A stretch of DNA of 64,000 bases. It comes from Microglena sp. YARC (lineage: Eukaryota > Chlorophyta > Chlorophyceae > Chlamydomonadales > Chlamydomonadaceae). The stretch covers positions 85,274,738 to 85,338,737 of the forward strand of contig CM039463.1 of NCBI GenBank assembly GCA_022414725.1, read 5' to 3'. Positions 46,801 through 53,500 of the stretch are shown one piece after another; the first letter of the stretch is position 1; each line of letters begins with the position of its first letter. The translations under genes were made by a program, and so were the position numbers. The notes beneath the pieces were generated by a model. That model was not told the origin of the DNA and did no database searches. It worked only from the letters and a program-made list of their open reading frames with translations.

Positions 46801-47887
46801 CTTCGATGTTTGGTGGGAAAGGGGGTATGTTCTGGTTGGGAGGTGGGGGGGGACAGTGCCACCAGAGTCGGCCGCTGCTTCCACTTTGCTGACGCTGATG
46901 AGCGCAAAGGAAAGGTAGAGTAGAATACATAGCTTGCTGGAGCGAAAGCTGTGTGCGAGAGGGGTGGTGGTTATGGGAGAGTGAGTGAGATGTTTTGTGC
47001 TGAAGAGATGTTTCCGATTGTTTATGTTTGGCCCCTGCTAGTTTGCTGGCGCTGATGAGCGCGAAGGAAAGGTAGAGTATAATACATTGCTTGCTGGGGA
47101 GAAAGCTGTGTGCGAGAGGGGGGGTGGTTATGGGATAGTGAGTGAGATGTTTTGGATTAAAGAGATGTTTACGATTGTTTCTGTCTGGCCCCTGCTAGTT
47201 TGCTGGCGCTGATGAGCGCGAAGGAAAGGTAGAGAATAATACATTGCTTGCTGGGGCGAAAGCTGAGTGCGAGAGATGCGGTGGTTATGGGAGAGTGAGA
47301 GATGTTTTGTGTTGAATAGATGTCTATGATTTTTTCTGTTTGGCCCCTGCTAGTTTGCTGGCCCTGATGAGCGCGAGGGAGAGGTGGAGCACTGTACATA
47401 GCTTGCTGGGGCGAAAGGGTGGTGGTTATGGGAGAGTGAGTGAGATGTTTTGTGTTGAATAGATGTCTATGATTGTTTATGTCTGGCTCCTGCTAGTTTG
47501 ATGACGCTAATGAGCGCTGCGTGGTAGACTGGTGGAGTAAAATCCGTATCTTGATGGCGTGTGATAAGGGTGGTTGTGGGTGAGTGCGATCTTTTGTGTT
47601 CCGATCGAACCCGGACCTCGGAAACCGAGGAGGAAACCATGGAACAGCATTGATTTTTTCCTGAGTCTGTAACGATAGCCTCCCTCTCTCTCTCTCTCAA
47701 ACGAGGAGGACCGAGAGGAAACCTCGGAAACCAACCTAAGAGGGTCAAAGAGGGTCGAGTTTCGCTTCTTCTATTAACAGCAGGATGCCATCCAACGGTA
47801 AAGCGTGATAAGCAGGAAAACGTCGCGGGAGGCAAGGCACTCATATACAGGATGTCAAACGCTATGCACCACTCACATTAGGGGCAT
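28272..47887 (-). CDS. Leucine-rich-repeat single-pass membrane protein
   Basis: A putative surface receptor or adhesion protein; no kinase domain is seen. Exons, high to low: 47887-47877, 46948-46644, 45501-45443, 43315-42100 (structure uncertain), 41820-41046, 40580-40296, 37073-36764, 36008-35888, 35362-35207, 34015-33767, 31857-31618, 28828-28272. Apart from the uncertain 43315-42100 segment, phases agree at the joins if single-base gaps in C-runs are allowed. Order: signal peptide; Cys-rich module; Pro-rich stalk; LRR N-cap; 24-residue plant-type LRRs ([20 protein letters not shown]); a second N-cap (NPPELSEW); more LRRs; two membrane-proximal exons with [15 protein letters not shown]; transmembrane helix [30 protein letters not shown] tail. 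It differs from plant LRR-RLKs in lacking a kinase and having two N-caps. The introns carry a LINE, a mariner-like element and exon-edge arrays. Confidence 0.8.
28850..29700. repeat. AT-rich ~85-bp tandem repeat
   Basis: About ten units of (AATA)n with ACATTCATAAATAAATAAAT and ATCTTATACATGAGATGAAT. Intron-like; no gene. Confidence 0.95.
29706..29830 (+). mobile_element. SINE-like element with GAGGTTGAGG head
   Basis: Copy of the dispersed family at 15,258, followed by AATGGCTGACC and a B-box-like GTGTTCAAATCC. The sequence 29,830-30,340 shows only a (GTGAGT)n run near 30,190. Confidence 0.5.
30350..30740. repeat. CCACACCCACA array
   Basis: Degenerate CACACCCACACC repeats, strongly strand-biased for C and A. 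Confidence 0.95.
30776..31690. repeat. 109-bp array of the transmembrane-exon donor edge
   Basis: About eight units. Each minus-strand unit holds TGGTTTGCATGTGGCCTGTT, CCGCCGAAAGAAGAAG, GATGAGCA and GTGGGTGTGG, that is [16 protein letters not shown] plus the donor. The unit nearest exon O (31,618-31,690) is the exon's own end. The period is 3n+1, so the frame changes in each unit. Confidence 0.95.
31618..31857 (-). CDS. LRR gene transmembrane exon O
   Basis: Acceptor ATCCTAG, donor GTGGGT; 80 codons. Pro-rich [20 protein letters not shown], helix [19 protein letters not shown] with CCCCWW, then a positive-inside [11 protein letters not shown]. Orientation fits an extracellular LRR part. Confidence 0.82.
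31880..32120. repeat. GGT repeats with a copy of the exon O acceptor
   Basis: GTGGTGGTGG runs. Within them, 31,940-31,993 is the reverse complement of CCTAG/GTCTCGATCAGCGAATG, a second copy of the exon O acceptor and first 35 bases. Confidence 0.9.
32153..32907. mobile_element. Non-autonomous Tc1/mariner-like element
   Basis: 755 bp bounded by inverted repeats GGCTTGTTCAAAAGTATTAG and CTGATACTTTTGAACACACC (2-3 mismatches), flanked by TA on both sides (32,151-32,152 and 32,908-32,909). The inside is unique, non-repetitive sequence with no transposase frame, so it is a deleted or MITE-like derivative. It lies in the intron between LRR exons N and O. Confidence 0.8.
32940..33766. repeat. Array of the exon N donor edge
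   Basis: Four units of about 150-180 bp below the true exon end. Each has the complement of GACTGCTC(G/A)ATGTGGT and/or GGAAGCTTCCGCCTTGACC before GTAGAT or a decayed donor, separated by GGTGTT runs. Confidence 0.93.
33767..34015 (-). CDS. LRR gene membrane-proximal exon N
   Basis: Acceptor GTTCCCAG, donor GTAGAT; 83 codons. [55 protein letters not shown]. Its 5' edge is copied upstream (34.1-34.9 kb) and its 3' edge downstream (33.1-33.6 kb). Confidence 0.8.
34080..34930. repeat. Array of the exon N acceptor edge
   Basis: Four units near 34,165, 34,540, 34,710 and 34,880 contain an AG followed by GTCAACGTCGCTTGCATCAT-type sequence ([19 protein letters not shown]), matching the first 60-70 bases of exon N. 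Confidence 0.93.
34218..34414. mobile_element. Fold-back MITE, copy C
   Basis: Ends TTAGCAGCTGCTAGGCAGCTCC and GGAGCTGCCTAGAAGCTGC are inverted repeats, continuing outward as GCTTTTC and GAAAGC. It interrupts the exon N acceptor array. Confidence 0.85.
34935..35065. repeat. CCAAG pentanucleotide array
   Basis: About 25 CCAAG units. The same pentamer is found at 20,700-20,990 and, as CTTGG, at 45,530-45,600. Confidence 0.97.
35207..35362 (-). CDS. LRR gene membrane-proximal exon M
   Basis: Acceptor AACTGCAG, donor GTATTG; 52 codons. [20 protein letters not shown], then the basic [17 protein letters not shown]. The 3' half is homologous to the 25-26 kb array. Confidence 0.75.
35640..35850. 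repeat. Copies of the exon K donor edge
   Basis: Minus strand near 35,765-35,815 reads CGTTCCCCGCTCCAGCC ... GCAAATAT/GTGAGTGTTG. A more diverged copy at 35,640-35,700 encodes VPRSSS. Both match the end of exon K. Confidence 0.8.
35888..36008 (-). CDS. LRR gene membrane-proximal exon K
   Basis: Acceptor ACCCCCTCAG, donor [26 protein letters not shown] to SSRAANCKD. Split Arg codon AG/G with the previous exon. No domain recognised. Confidence 0.75.
36010..36763. repeat. Intron multiplied with the exon end
   Basis: Four to five units of about 134-180 bp. Each minus-strand unit has the end of exon 37073-36764 (TTGTTCACAGCTTC..TTAACAG/GTGAGCAGCC), the intron, and the 3' intron end ACGTTTCCACACTTCAACCC. 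Only the last unit has the real acceptor (CCCCCTCAG) leading to exon K. Confidence 0.93.
36764..37073 (-). CDS. LRR gene exon, last LRR and linker
   Basis: Acceptor TTCCCGCAG, donor [26 protein letters not shown], then [15 protein letters not shown] (LRR C-cap-like), a Pro-rich linker and LFTASVNR. Exactly in phase with exon 40580-40296, although a LINE sits in the intron between. Confidence 0.82.
37190..37630. repeat. ~59-bp tandem repeat
   Basis: Seven to eight units of TCCAGGTGGATCGCAGTGGG and AGTAACTTGAGGCAGTACTA in the intron carrying the LINE. Confidence 0.95.
37763..39997 (+). pseudogene. 5'-truncated LINE with reverse transcriptase, inactive
   Basis: Non-LTR retrotransposon remnant lying antisense in an LRR-gene intron. 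It starts at the first RT block ([13 protein letters not shown], 37,763), shifts frame near 37,980, then reads one frame to 39,809: block [12 protein letters not shown], block [16 protein letters not shown], catalytic LYADDLAIM, thumb, and a C-terminal Cys/His motif ([11 protein letters not shown].. and C..). Two in-frame TAA codons (38,697 and 39,189) and the N-terminal shift disable it. The endonuclease and 5' part are absent. The 3' tail (39,842-39,997) ends in CATA repeats. The direct repeat CAGGGTTTAACAACAC is at 37,747-37,762 and 40,050-40,065. Confidence 0.9.
39842..39997 (+). mobile_element. LINE 3' UTR and CATA tail
   Basis: CTCAGGGCCCCCGTCGG, GGGGTTAAGTTCATCAG, GGGCAAGTCCCTTTAGCC, GGACTGTAACATACATAC. 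This is the reference for solitary tail copies at 4,163, 14,241, 17,447, 48,973, 49,910, 51,412 and 52,362. Confidence 0.85.
40110..40265 (-). repeat. Dispersed repeat also in the 3.0-kb segment
   Basis: Reverse complement of 14,775-14,935 (GTTTGGTTTGTTTGTCC, GCTTTGTGGGTGC, AAAGCACAGAGTCTCATGC). It separates two copies of the LRR-exon donor edge (GTAACATGGAGTGTCC at 40,070-40,096 and 40,280-40,296). Confidence 0.8.
40296..40580 (-). CDS. LRR gene exon, further LRRs
   Basis: Acceptor CTAG, donor [79 protein letters not shown] partial copy of its start ([19 protein letters not shown]) lies at 40,655-40,735 without an AG. Confidence 0.82.
40808..40990. repeat. GGGAT/GGGTG array
   Basis: About 24 GGGAT units then GGGTG units in the intron after the GC donor. 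Confidence 0.97.
41046..41820 (-). CDS. LRR gene main LRR block and second N-cap
   Basis: Acceptor [27 protein letters not shown] leads into about five nearly identical 24-residue LRRs (72-bp units, 41,370-41,740), an end cap ([16 protein letters not shown]), then a second N-cap ([18 protein letters not shown] ... [11 protein letters not shown]). One base is missing at GACCC near 41,125 (expected DPCVYAW). With it restored, the length fits both splice phases. The donor appears to be GC (AATG/GCGAGT), giving Val with the next exon. Confidence 0.75.
41910..42060 (+). repeat. Degenerate TTTAGGG-like repeats
   Basis: GGTTTAGTGTTTAGG, GGTTTAAGGTTTAGGG and GGTTCAGGGTTTAG variants fill the short intron between the two LRR exons. 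Confidence 0.8.
42100..43315 (-). CDS. LRR gene Pro-rich stalk and first LRR N-cap
   Basis: Acceptor TTCCTCAG at 43,315 in phase with exon 3: [18 protein letters not shown], then a Pro/Ser tract over a 770-bp C-rich strand. The N-cap ([22 protein letters not shown]) begins in another frame at about 42,490 and runs through [15 protein letters not shown] to TLTR at donor GTAGGG (42,100). Either one indel lies between 42,437 and 42,495, or a short intron with acceptor AACAG/CGC at 42,484 separates them. No plausible GT donor is seen in the C-rich tract, so read-through with an indel is preferred. Confidence 0.6.
42490..43260. repeat. 770-bp polypurine tract
   Basis: Almost uninterrupted (GGGGGA)n on the plus strand, with five AATGACAGCAGTGG-type islands. 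On the minus strand it encodes Pro/Ser/Leu. The islands (complement CTGTCATT.CTGC) resemble the bases just before the LRR N-cap. Confidence 0.95.
43620..44275. repeat. GGTTGGTGTTGCA tandem repeat
   Basis: About ten units of 60-75 bp with GGTGAGGTTGGTTGGTGG and GTTGCACATGAATG. Includes a second copy of the Pro-rich ex on's acceptor edge just outside, at 43,375-43,395. Confidence 0.93.
44272..44332 (-). repeat. Dispersed GAGGTTGAGG element, reverse copy
   Basis: Reverse complement of the element at 15,258 and 29,706. Confidence 0.75.
44380..45440. repeat. ~170-bp array of the LRR exon 3 donor edge
   Basis: About six units. The minus strand of each has GGAAGTGTCTGTCTCACG/GTGAGCCCC or a variant, preceded by a TCTGCAG that could act as acceptor. 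Each unit is therefore a potential micro-exon. Confidence 0.93.
45443..45501 (-). CDS. LRR gene exon 3 (Cys-rich end)
   Basis: Acceptor TCTCGCAG, donor [25 protein letters not shown]. The last 25-30 bases with the donor are repeated six or more times downstream. Confidence 0.7.
45525..45640. repeat. GGCTT pentanucleotide array
   Basis: GGTTGGGTTGGCTTGGCTTGG run next to LRR exon 3; 45,650-45,880 is a CCCATACCC-type degenerate repeat. Confidence 0.95.
45881..46175 (-). repeat. Two copies of the Cys-rich exon end
   Basis: 46,098-46,175 reads [20 protein letters not shown] then KCLG/GTGTGT; 45,881-45,955 reads [18 protein letters not shown] then QKCLG/GTGGGT. Both duplicate the last 75 bases of LRR exon 2 with a donor and no acceptor. 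Confidence 0.92.
46255..46630. repeat. CTCCTCC-rich tract
   Basis: Polypyrimidine plus strand with three CTCCTGTCTCTGGCTCTTCC-type units. No gene. Confidence 0.95.
46644..46948 (-). CDS. LRR gene exon 2 (signal peptide, Cys-rich module)
   Basis: Acceptor CGCACACAG, donor GTGTGT. It begins in the signal-peptide frame ([20 protein letters not shown]). The frame then shifts at a C8 run near 46,850, consistent with one missing C, into [26 protein letters not shown] and CSQKCF. Another T-run near the donor has one base more than its two duplicates (46,098 and 45,881), which end KCLG in the phase that fits exon 3. Confidence 0.7.
46985..47530. repeat. Array of the LRR exon 2 acceptor edge
   Basis: About four units of 130-170 bp with the complement of GCTTTCGC(C/T)CCAGCAAGC..TGTAT and CGCTCATCAGCG(C/T)CAGCAAA, the signal-peptide coding start ([11 protein letters not shown]). 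Confidence 0.92.
47877..47887 (-). CDS. LRR gene exon 1 (start codon)
   Basis: Eleven coding bases, ATG CCC CTA AT, before donor GTGAGT. Joined to exon 2 the frame reads MPLIFRSSKLC, then [12 protein letters not shown], a good signal peptide. The frame is open upstream, so a longer N-terminus is possible. Confidence 0.55.
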
Positions 47888-48487
47888 GTGGCTACCACTT
47901 CCACACTTCAGTTGCGCGCTGGTGCGCAAATATACGTGTATCTCCTGCAGTCCAGACTTGTATCTCCTGCATCCAGAAGAATCCAGAGCAGGGCTAGGAG
48001 GAGAGGGCATTTTGGGAAGGCTCGATGACGCTGCAAAAGGAAAGGTGGCTGGTAGGACGTTGAAACTTCGCAGAAACGCACAAAGCAGCTCCCAGACAGA
48101 AAGCGAGGTAAGAAAGCAGTGTGTCAAGTTGGCGAGAACAGAGCAGGTCTGGGAGTTCAATAGCAGGAGATAACCGATTGGAGTAAGAAGCCGTCGTGAA
48201 GAGATGAATTGGTTTGGCAATGAATTGGGAAAGCGCCTAGCTAGCCCCTGCGTCAAGTAGATGCTCGAATGTTACACCATGATTCGCGCATGCAGCGCAG
48301 TACAATCAGATCTGTTAGATTCGAGTAGTAGTTGGTAGTTAGTAGTTAACGATTCGTAATTGGTAGTTAGTTGGTCGGCCCGGGCCGCGGCCCCCACACT
48401 GGAACTCGAGTACTGAAGCTGTACTGTACAGGGGGTTTCACCTGAAATAAGTACAGGGGGTTTCACCTGAAATAGGCGTTACCGGAA

Positions 48488-48571
48488 GGGCACCGCTATA
48501 CTTCGCCTATTTACGCCCCCCAGCCTTGCTGACGTCAACGATACCGTTTAAGGCGTAGTATAGCGGTGCCC
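48488..48571. promoter_or_regulatory. Hairpin with TGACGTCA in the loop
   Basis: GGGCACCGCTATACTTCGCC (48,488-48,507) and GGCGTAGTATAGCGGTGCCC (48,552-48,571) are 20-nt inverted repeats with one mismatch. The spacer holds the palindrome TGACGTCA (48,530-48,537), a bZIP/CRE-type core. It lies about 600 bp upstream of the LRR gene start. Regulatory role is inferred only; it may also be a tiny MITE. Confidence 0.4.
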
Positions 48572-48972
48572 CAAAAGGGCACCATCCTTGTCAAAACATT
48601 ACCATCCTGCACCCTATTTGTCGCCCTCAGTTTTCGGGAAGCTGGCCCAAGTGTCATGGACTCATGGGACTTTCCTATATTATCCATCTCATAATCAGTT
48701 AGGGACCCCTGTAGTTGGACATGCAAAGGAAACTTCCACGCAAGGTGCCACGAGGAAGTTTTTTACATACCCTACCTGGACTCTACGCCAGGAAGTTTTT
48801 GTATTTTGCCCTCGACCCCCCCACCCACCCACTCCCCAAGTGCACACACACCACCACCACCATATAACAGAATGACAGCGACACAAACCACTACCACGAG
48901 CCCCCCCACCACACACACCCCACACACAAGGTCGACATTACCACTGTTTCATATATATATTGTAGAATTAAA

Positions 48973-49105
48973 TGATAACTGTAGCACGAACTCAGGGCCC
49001 CCGTTGGTAAAACGATTGATTGGGGTTCAGTTCATCAGCGCTTTTTCTTTTTTAGTCCTGCCCGCACGGATAAGCACTTGGGCAAATCCCTTAAGCCTAC
49101 GTACG
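48973..49105 (+). mobile_element. LINE 3'-tail copy
   Basis: GCACGAACTCAGGGCCCCCG ... GGGGTTCAGTTCATCAG ... GGGCAAATCCCTTAAGCC, solitary and 5'-truncated. Confidence 0.8.
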
Positions 49106-49234
49106 GCAGCAACAGCAACAGCAACAACAAGACAAATCGCACAGGGGACTTAGGATTGGGAGACGGTGAGCAGCCCAGAGTTACATGAGAAACCGCGTTA
49201 CAATCCAATCTGATCCAGTATTCCGATCGAATTG

Positions 49235-49306
49235 TCAACTTAACTCTAACTTGATGTCAAACTTCACTTTGGCTTCCGCTGTCAACCAGCGGGTCGTGAA
49301 ATCGCC
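49235..49306 (-). CDS. Isomerase-like gene, terminal exon
   Basis: Acceptor ACCATGCAG, 23 codons and TGA: GDFTTRWLTAEAKVKFDIKL + ELS. Phase 0 from exon 53025-52894. Four further acceptor-side copies lie upstream (49,370, 50,095-50,150, 50,340, 50,570). Confidence 0.65.
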   Translation of the reverse strand, partial: GDFTTRWLTAEAKVKFDIKLELS

Positions 49307-50513
49307 CTGCATGGTGAGTGAGATGGATGTGGAGTTGATTTGTTCAAGTACAAGTCAAGCAGCGGGTCTTGTAATAGCTCTGCATGGTGAATGGGATGGA
49401 TGTGGCGATGATTTGTTTGTTTTTTGGGGAGCAGCCAAATTGCTGGCTGAAGCCACGTAACCAAGCTCAAGTTCAAGTTGATTTGTTTTATTGTGAGAAC
49501 AGCTATGTCTCATACCGGCATCTGTTGAGTAATAATGGTTTTAATGTAGAAGACGGCGAGCAGCCCAACTGCTGGTTGGCCCATGATACCAAGTTCAAGT
49601 TGATTAAATACATTTTCAATTCTACACTGTGGCAAAGCCTGGAACACATAACCAACCAATGCAAACCTTTGAGCAGCCCAGAGTTGGCTGAAACACCATG
49701 TAACAATTCAAAGTCAATCCTTTGAGTACGAGAGAACAGTTGAAAGACCCCCCAGGAAGATGTGGTGCGGGCCTGTCTTGGGTCAACACTGGCCTGCCTA
49801 CGACAATGTAACAATGATGCATTACATTATCATCGACAGGCCATATACCGGTACTTATCGCCATGTCTTTTGTGCACATAATTTATAGTCAGTTTTGATT
49901 ATTCGAGGTTGGGAAAGCCCCTTTAGCCTTATCAGCTACCCTGGACTGTAACAACATGTATGTATGTTACTGTCCAGGGGGTATCCAATTAGGCTAAAGG
50001 GACTTGCCCTGACGGACTGCATGTAAAATATACATGCGTAGTCAGAACTTGAGGGCTGAGGATGGAAGACGAACTTGGTCACTCTAACGAGATATCAAAC
50101 TTCACTTTAGCTTCCGGTGTCAGCCAGCGATATGTGAAATGGTCCTGCAGAGGATTGGGGATGGATGGGGCGTTCTTTTTGTGTTTAGGATTTTTGGCTC
50201 CTCCACATGTCAGAATCAGCTAAAAAAACTTACCGCTTTGCTTGAGTGCTTGAGGTGAAACAGCGCAAATCCCTTATACCTATCCATGATGACCCCCACC
50301 CCCACCCCCACCCCCACCCCCACACACAAACACACAGCGTGTCAACCAGCGGTATGTGAACTGGCCCTGGGGGGTATCTGGGATGGATGGGGGCGTTGTT
50401 TTTGTGTGTTAAAGATTTTTTTGGCCCCTCCTCATTTCAGAACCAGCTAAAAAAACGCACTGCTATAGTGCTTGAGGTGAAACAGCGCAAATCCCTTATA
50501 CCCATCCATGATG

Positions 50514-50552
<39 letters not shown>

Positions 50553-53500
50553 TTCCTCCCCCCCACACACAGCGTTTCAACCAGCGTGATGTGAACTGGC
50601 CCTGCAGGGTCTAGGGGATGGATGGGGCGTTGTTTGTTTGTGTTTAGGATTTTTGGCGGAGCTCTCCAATATGAAGTGCGAGAGCCCCCAGATTCAACCT
50701 GTTGTCCGACAACCGACAGACCAAAGACAGAGACAAAGCCTGACACGTTAGCCAACTGTCTCATAACTAACTAGCTTTGGTCAGCTCCATTCAGTTGCCA
50801 CCTGTCGTTCAGTTGCCAACACTCTCAGCCAATTTTCCGCGACGCTTGTGACGCTGCATATGACTTGTCACCCCGGAAGGAAGTGGGACCCCGTGCACAA
50901 AACAGCGCCCACTAAGGAGTCAGAAATAAAGGCGGAGCAAGACCCACAGACGTACGAACTTCATGTCTCATGGATTTGCTTGATTAAGGATACGATAGGC
51001 AACGTCTAATGTAATGGATGAGTATTTCCCCATGCTGACCTTACATGAACAGTGACTAATGACAAGATTGTGAACAGATGTTGACAATGCTAAATATAAG
51101 TAGATGATCAGATGTTTCCTGAACTTTAGCGCAGGTGGCGCAGGCCGAAGGCCTTCGGTCGACATCGAACCCTCAAGTATCGTGGCTCCACAACCAGTGT
51201 TACCAGTGTAACATTGGAGGAAACGCCACTGTTTTGGAAATTGAGTTTATATTACGAGACGGTTGTACGGATGCTGATGCCATATGACGTTTTTGAACAT
51301 TGTTAGAATATGCTAAATGCCGAAGAGTTGGTATGATGAAGATACCTGAAATATTCATCAATATATTTATAATAGTAACGATTTGTGTCTTTTAAATTTA
51401 AGTTAAATCACATGCAGAGCACGAACTCCAGGCCCCCGAAGTTTAACATGTGTTGGGGGGTCAGTTCACCACTGCTTGTTTTGTATACAGCCCTATCAAA
51501 TATTGAGGTTGGGCAAGTCAATTTAGCCTATGCGTACACGCCTTTACCTGCTAGATGATTACAATTTTCCTGGTGCCCTACTGGACTCCAAATGTGCCCT
51601 TGGCTTGACAGGCACCCAGATACTCAGGCATGCACCCATGAGCAGAGCCGCATGCTTTTTGCATGCACCGATATAATGTTTTGTTGACACATAGCACGAA
51701 GCACACCCTGAGCATTGCAGGTCGTTGTCAACCGCGATGGTAGCTTGTCCAGTTGAGGTAGAAGACCGCTCTCTACCCGCGTACGACGGGTTCCCTTAAT
51801 ACCACGCCTCACCAGGCGTTATCATTACCTCATCAAGCACTTGTCTTTCTTTGAAGGGGGGCATAATACAAATCGGACGGGTCCTGGGGCGTCTGAAAAA
51901 AACACACATGCTAGATAGTCAATATACTTTTGTCTGCAACACGTCGCCATTCCGTTGCTGCATGGCAACGCATGGATCCAGCTAAACTAGTCAGATATGC
52001 CCCTCAAACACCCCGGGCTCCAGGGTAGGCAGGATTTGGGGGCAGCGCGTCGCACTGGGGTCACAACGAGTCGCTCAATTTGCGATGCGTCGCACGAAAC
52101 AAAATTTGATCGATGTGCTTGTCAACCCAGCTGTTCCCGACAGTCTATAATTGTCTTGATCAGTTACATGGGATGGGTCAGTCCATACTGATTAATTGGC
52201 TACCCCTGGACTGTAACCTGCAGGGATAGCCAATTAAACCTATACCCTAAAAACCCTAAACCCTAATTGGCTACCCCTGCACTGCATACATCTAAATAGG
52301 CAGGACAATACACTGTGAGCAGTGCATCGTGATCCTAACAAAGATGACTGGCTCCTAAGATGCTCCTGGATTGTTTGAGGTCGGGCATTTCCCTTCAGCC
52401 TGTTTGGCTACCCCTGGACTGTACCATACACACATGGTAACCCCCAGCCCCCCACCCCCACCCCACCCCACCCACCCACCCATCTCAGCCCTCAGCGCGC
52501 ACCCCATCCCATCCCACCCCATTGAGTCCCACCCCATCTCAGCTCATCCCATCCCATTGCACCCTACCCATCCCATCTTATCCCATCCTAGCCACTCCCG
52601 CAACTGATCACCAGCTTGCGCTGAGCATTGCCCCCCCCCCCCCCCCCCCTCCCTCCCTCGGCCTCAAGCCCCCAGCCTAGCCCAGCCCAGCCACACTCTC
52701 AACGGATCACCAGCTCGCTCTCAAGAATGCATCCCCCCCACCCCCACCCTTCGTCTCCCCCCCCCTCCGCCCCCATCCCCATCTTGACCTCAGTGAAGGT
52801 CTCTTCAGGCACACTCATACTTATTGTCATTATTGCCTCACCCCATCCCATCCCATTGCATCCCAACTTCCACCCACCCGCCCTCATCCCCACCTTCATC
52901 TCAGAGAAGGGCTCTTCCGGCACACTCATAATTGTCTTCCATGAAGCAGCGTCCTCCTCCTCCACATGACCAAAAACGGTGAAGGATCCTGTCCACTCTT
53001 CATGAACTCCTTTAGCTATAAAGAACTGGCAAGGTGGGAAGGTTAAGGGTTTAGGGTTTAGGGTGGAGAAGCCTGCCCACTCCTCATGGCCTCCTTTAGC
53101 TATGAAGAACTGTCCAGGTGGGAGGGTTTAGGGTTTAGGGTTTAGGGTTTAGGGTGGAGGAGCCTGTCGACTCCTCATGACCTCCTTTCTATATATAAAG
53201 AACTGGCCAGATGTGAGGGAGAGAGAGAGAGGAAGAGGGAGACACTTAGTAAATTCACATCGTGCAATTATCACAATACATCATACGATATACTAAGCGA
53301 TATACCATTATGTCATTAGGGTTGGGCCGACATGTAAACGTATAATATACGTCTACACGTTAATACGTATAATATACGTCTACACGTTAATACGAATAAA
53401 TACGACTACACGTTTATACGTATAAAATACGTCTACACGTTAATACGTATAAATACGTCTACACGTTTATACGTATAAAATACGTCTACACGTTAATACG

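Noticed and set aside
50517..50552. Run of about 35 C
   Set aside because: Probably a homopolymer of uncertain length in the assembly; no function inferred.
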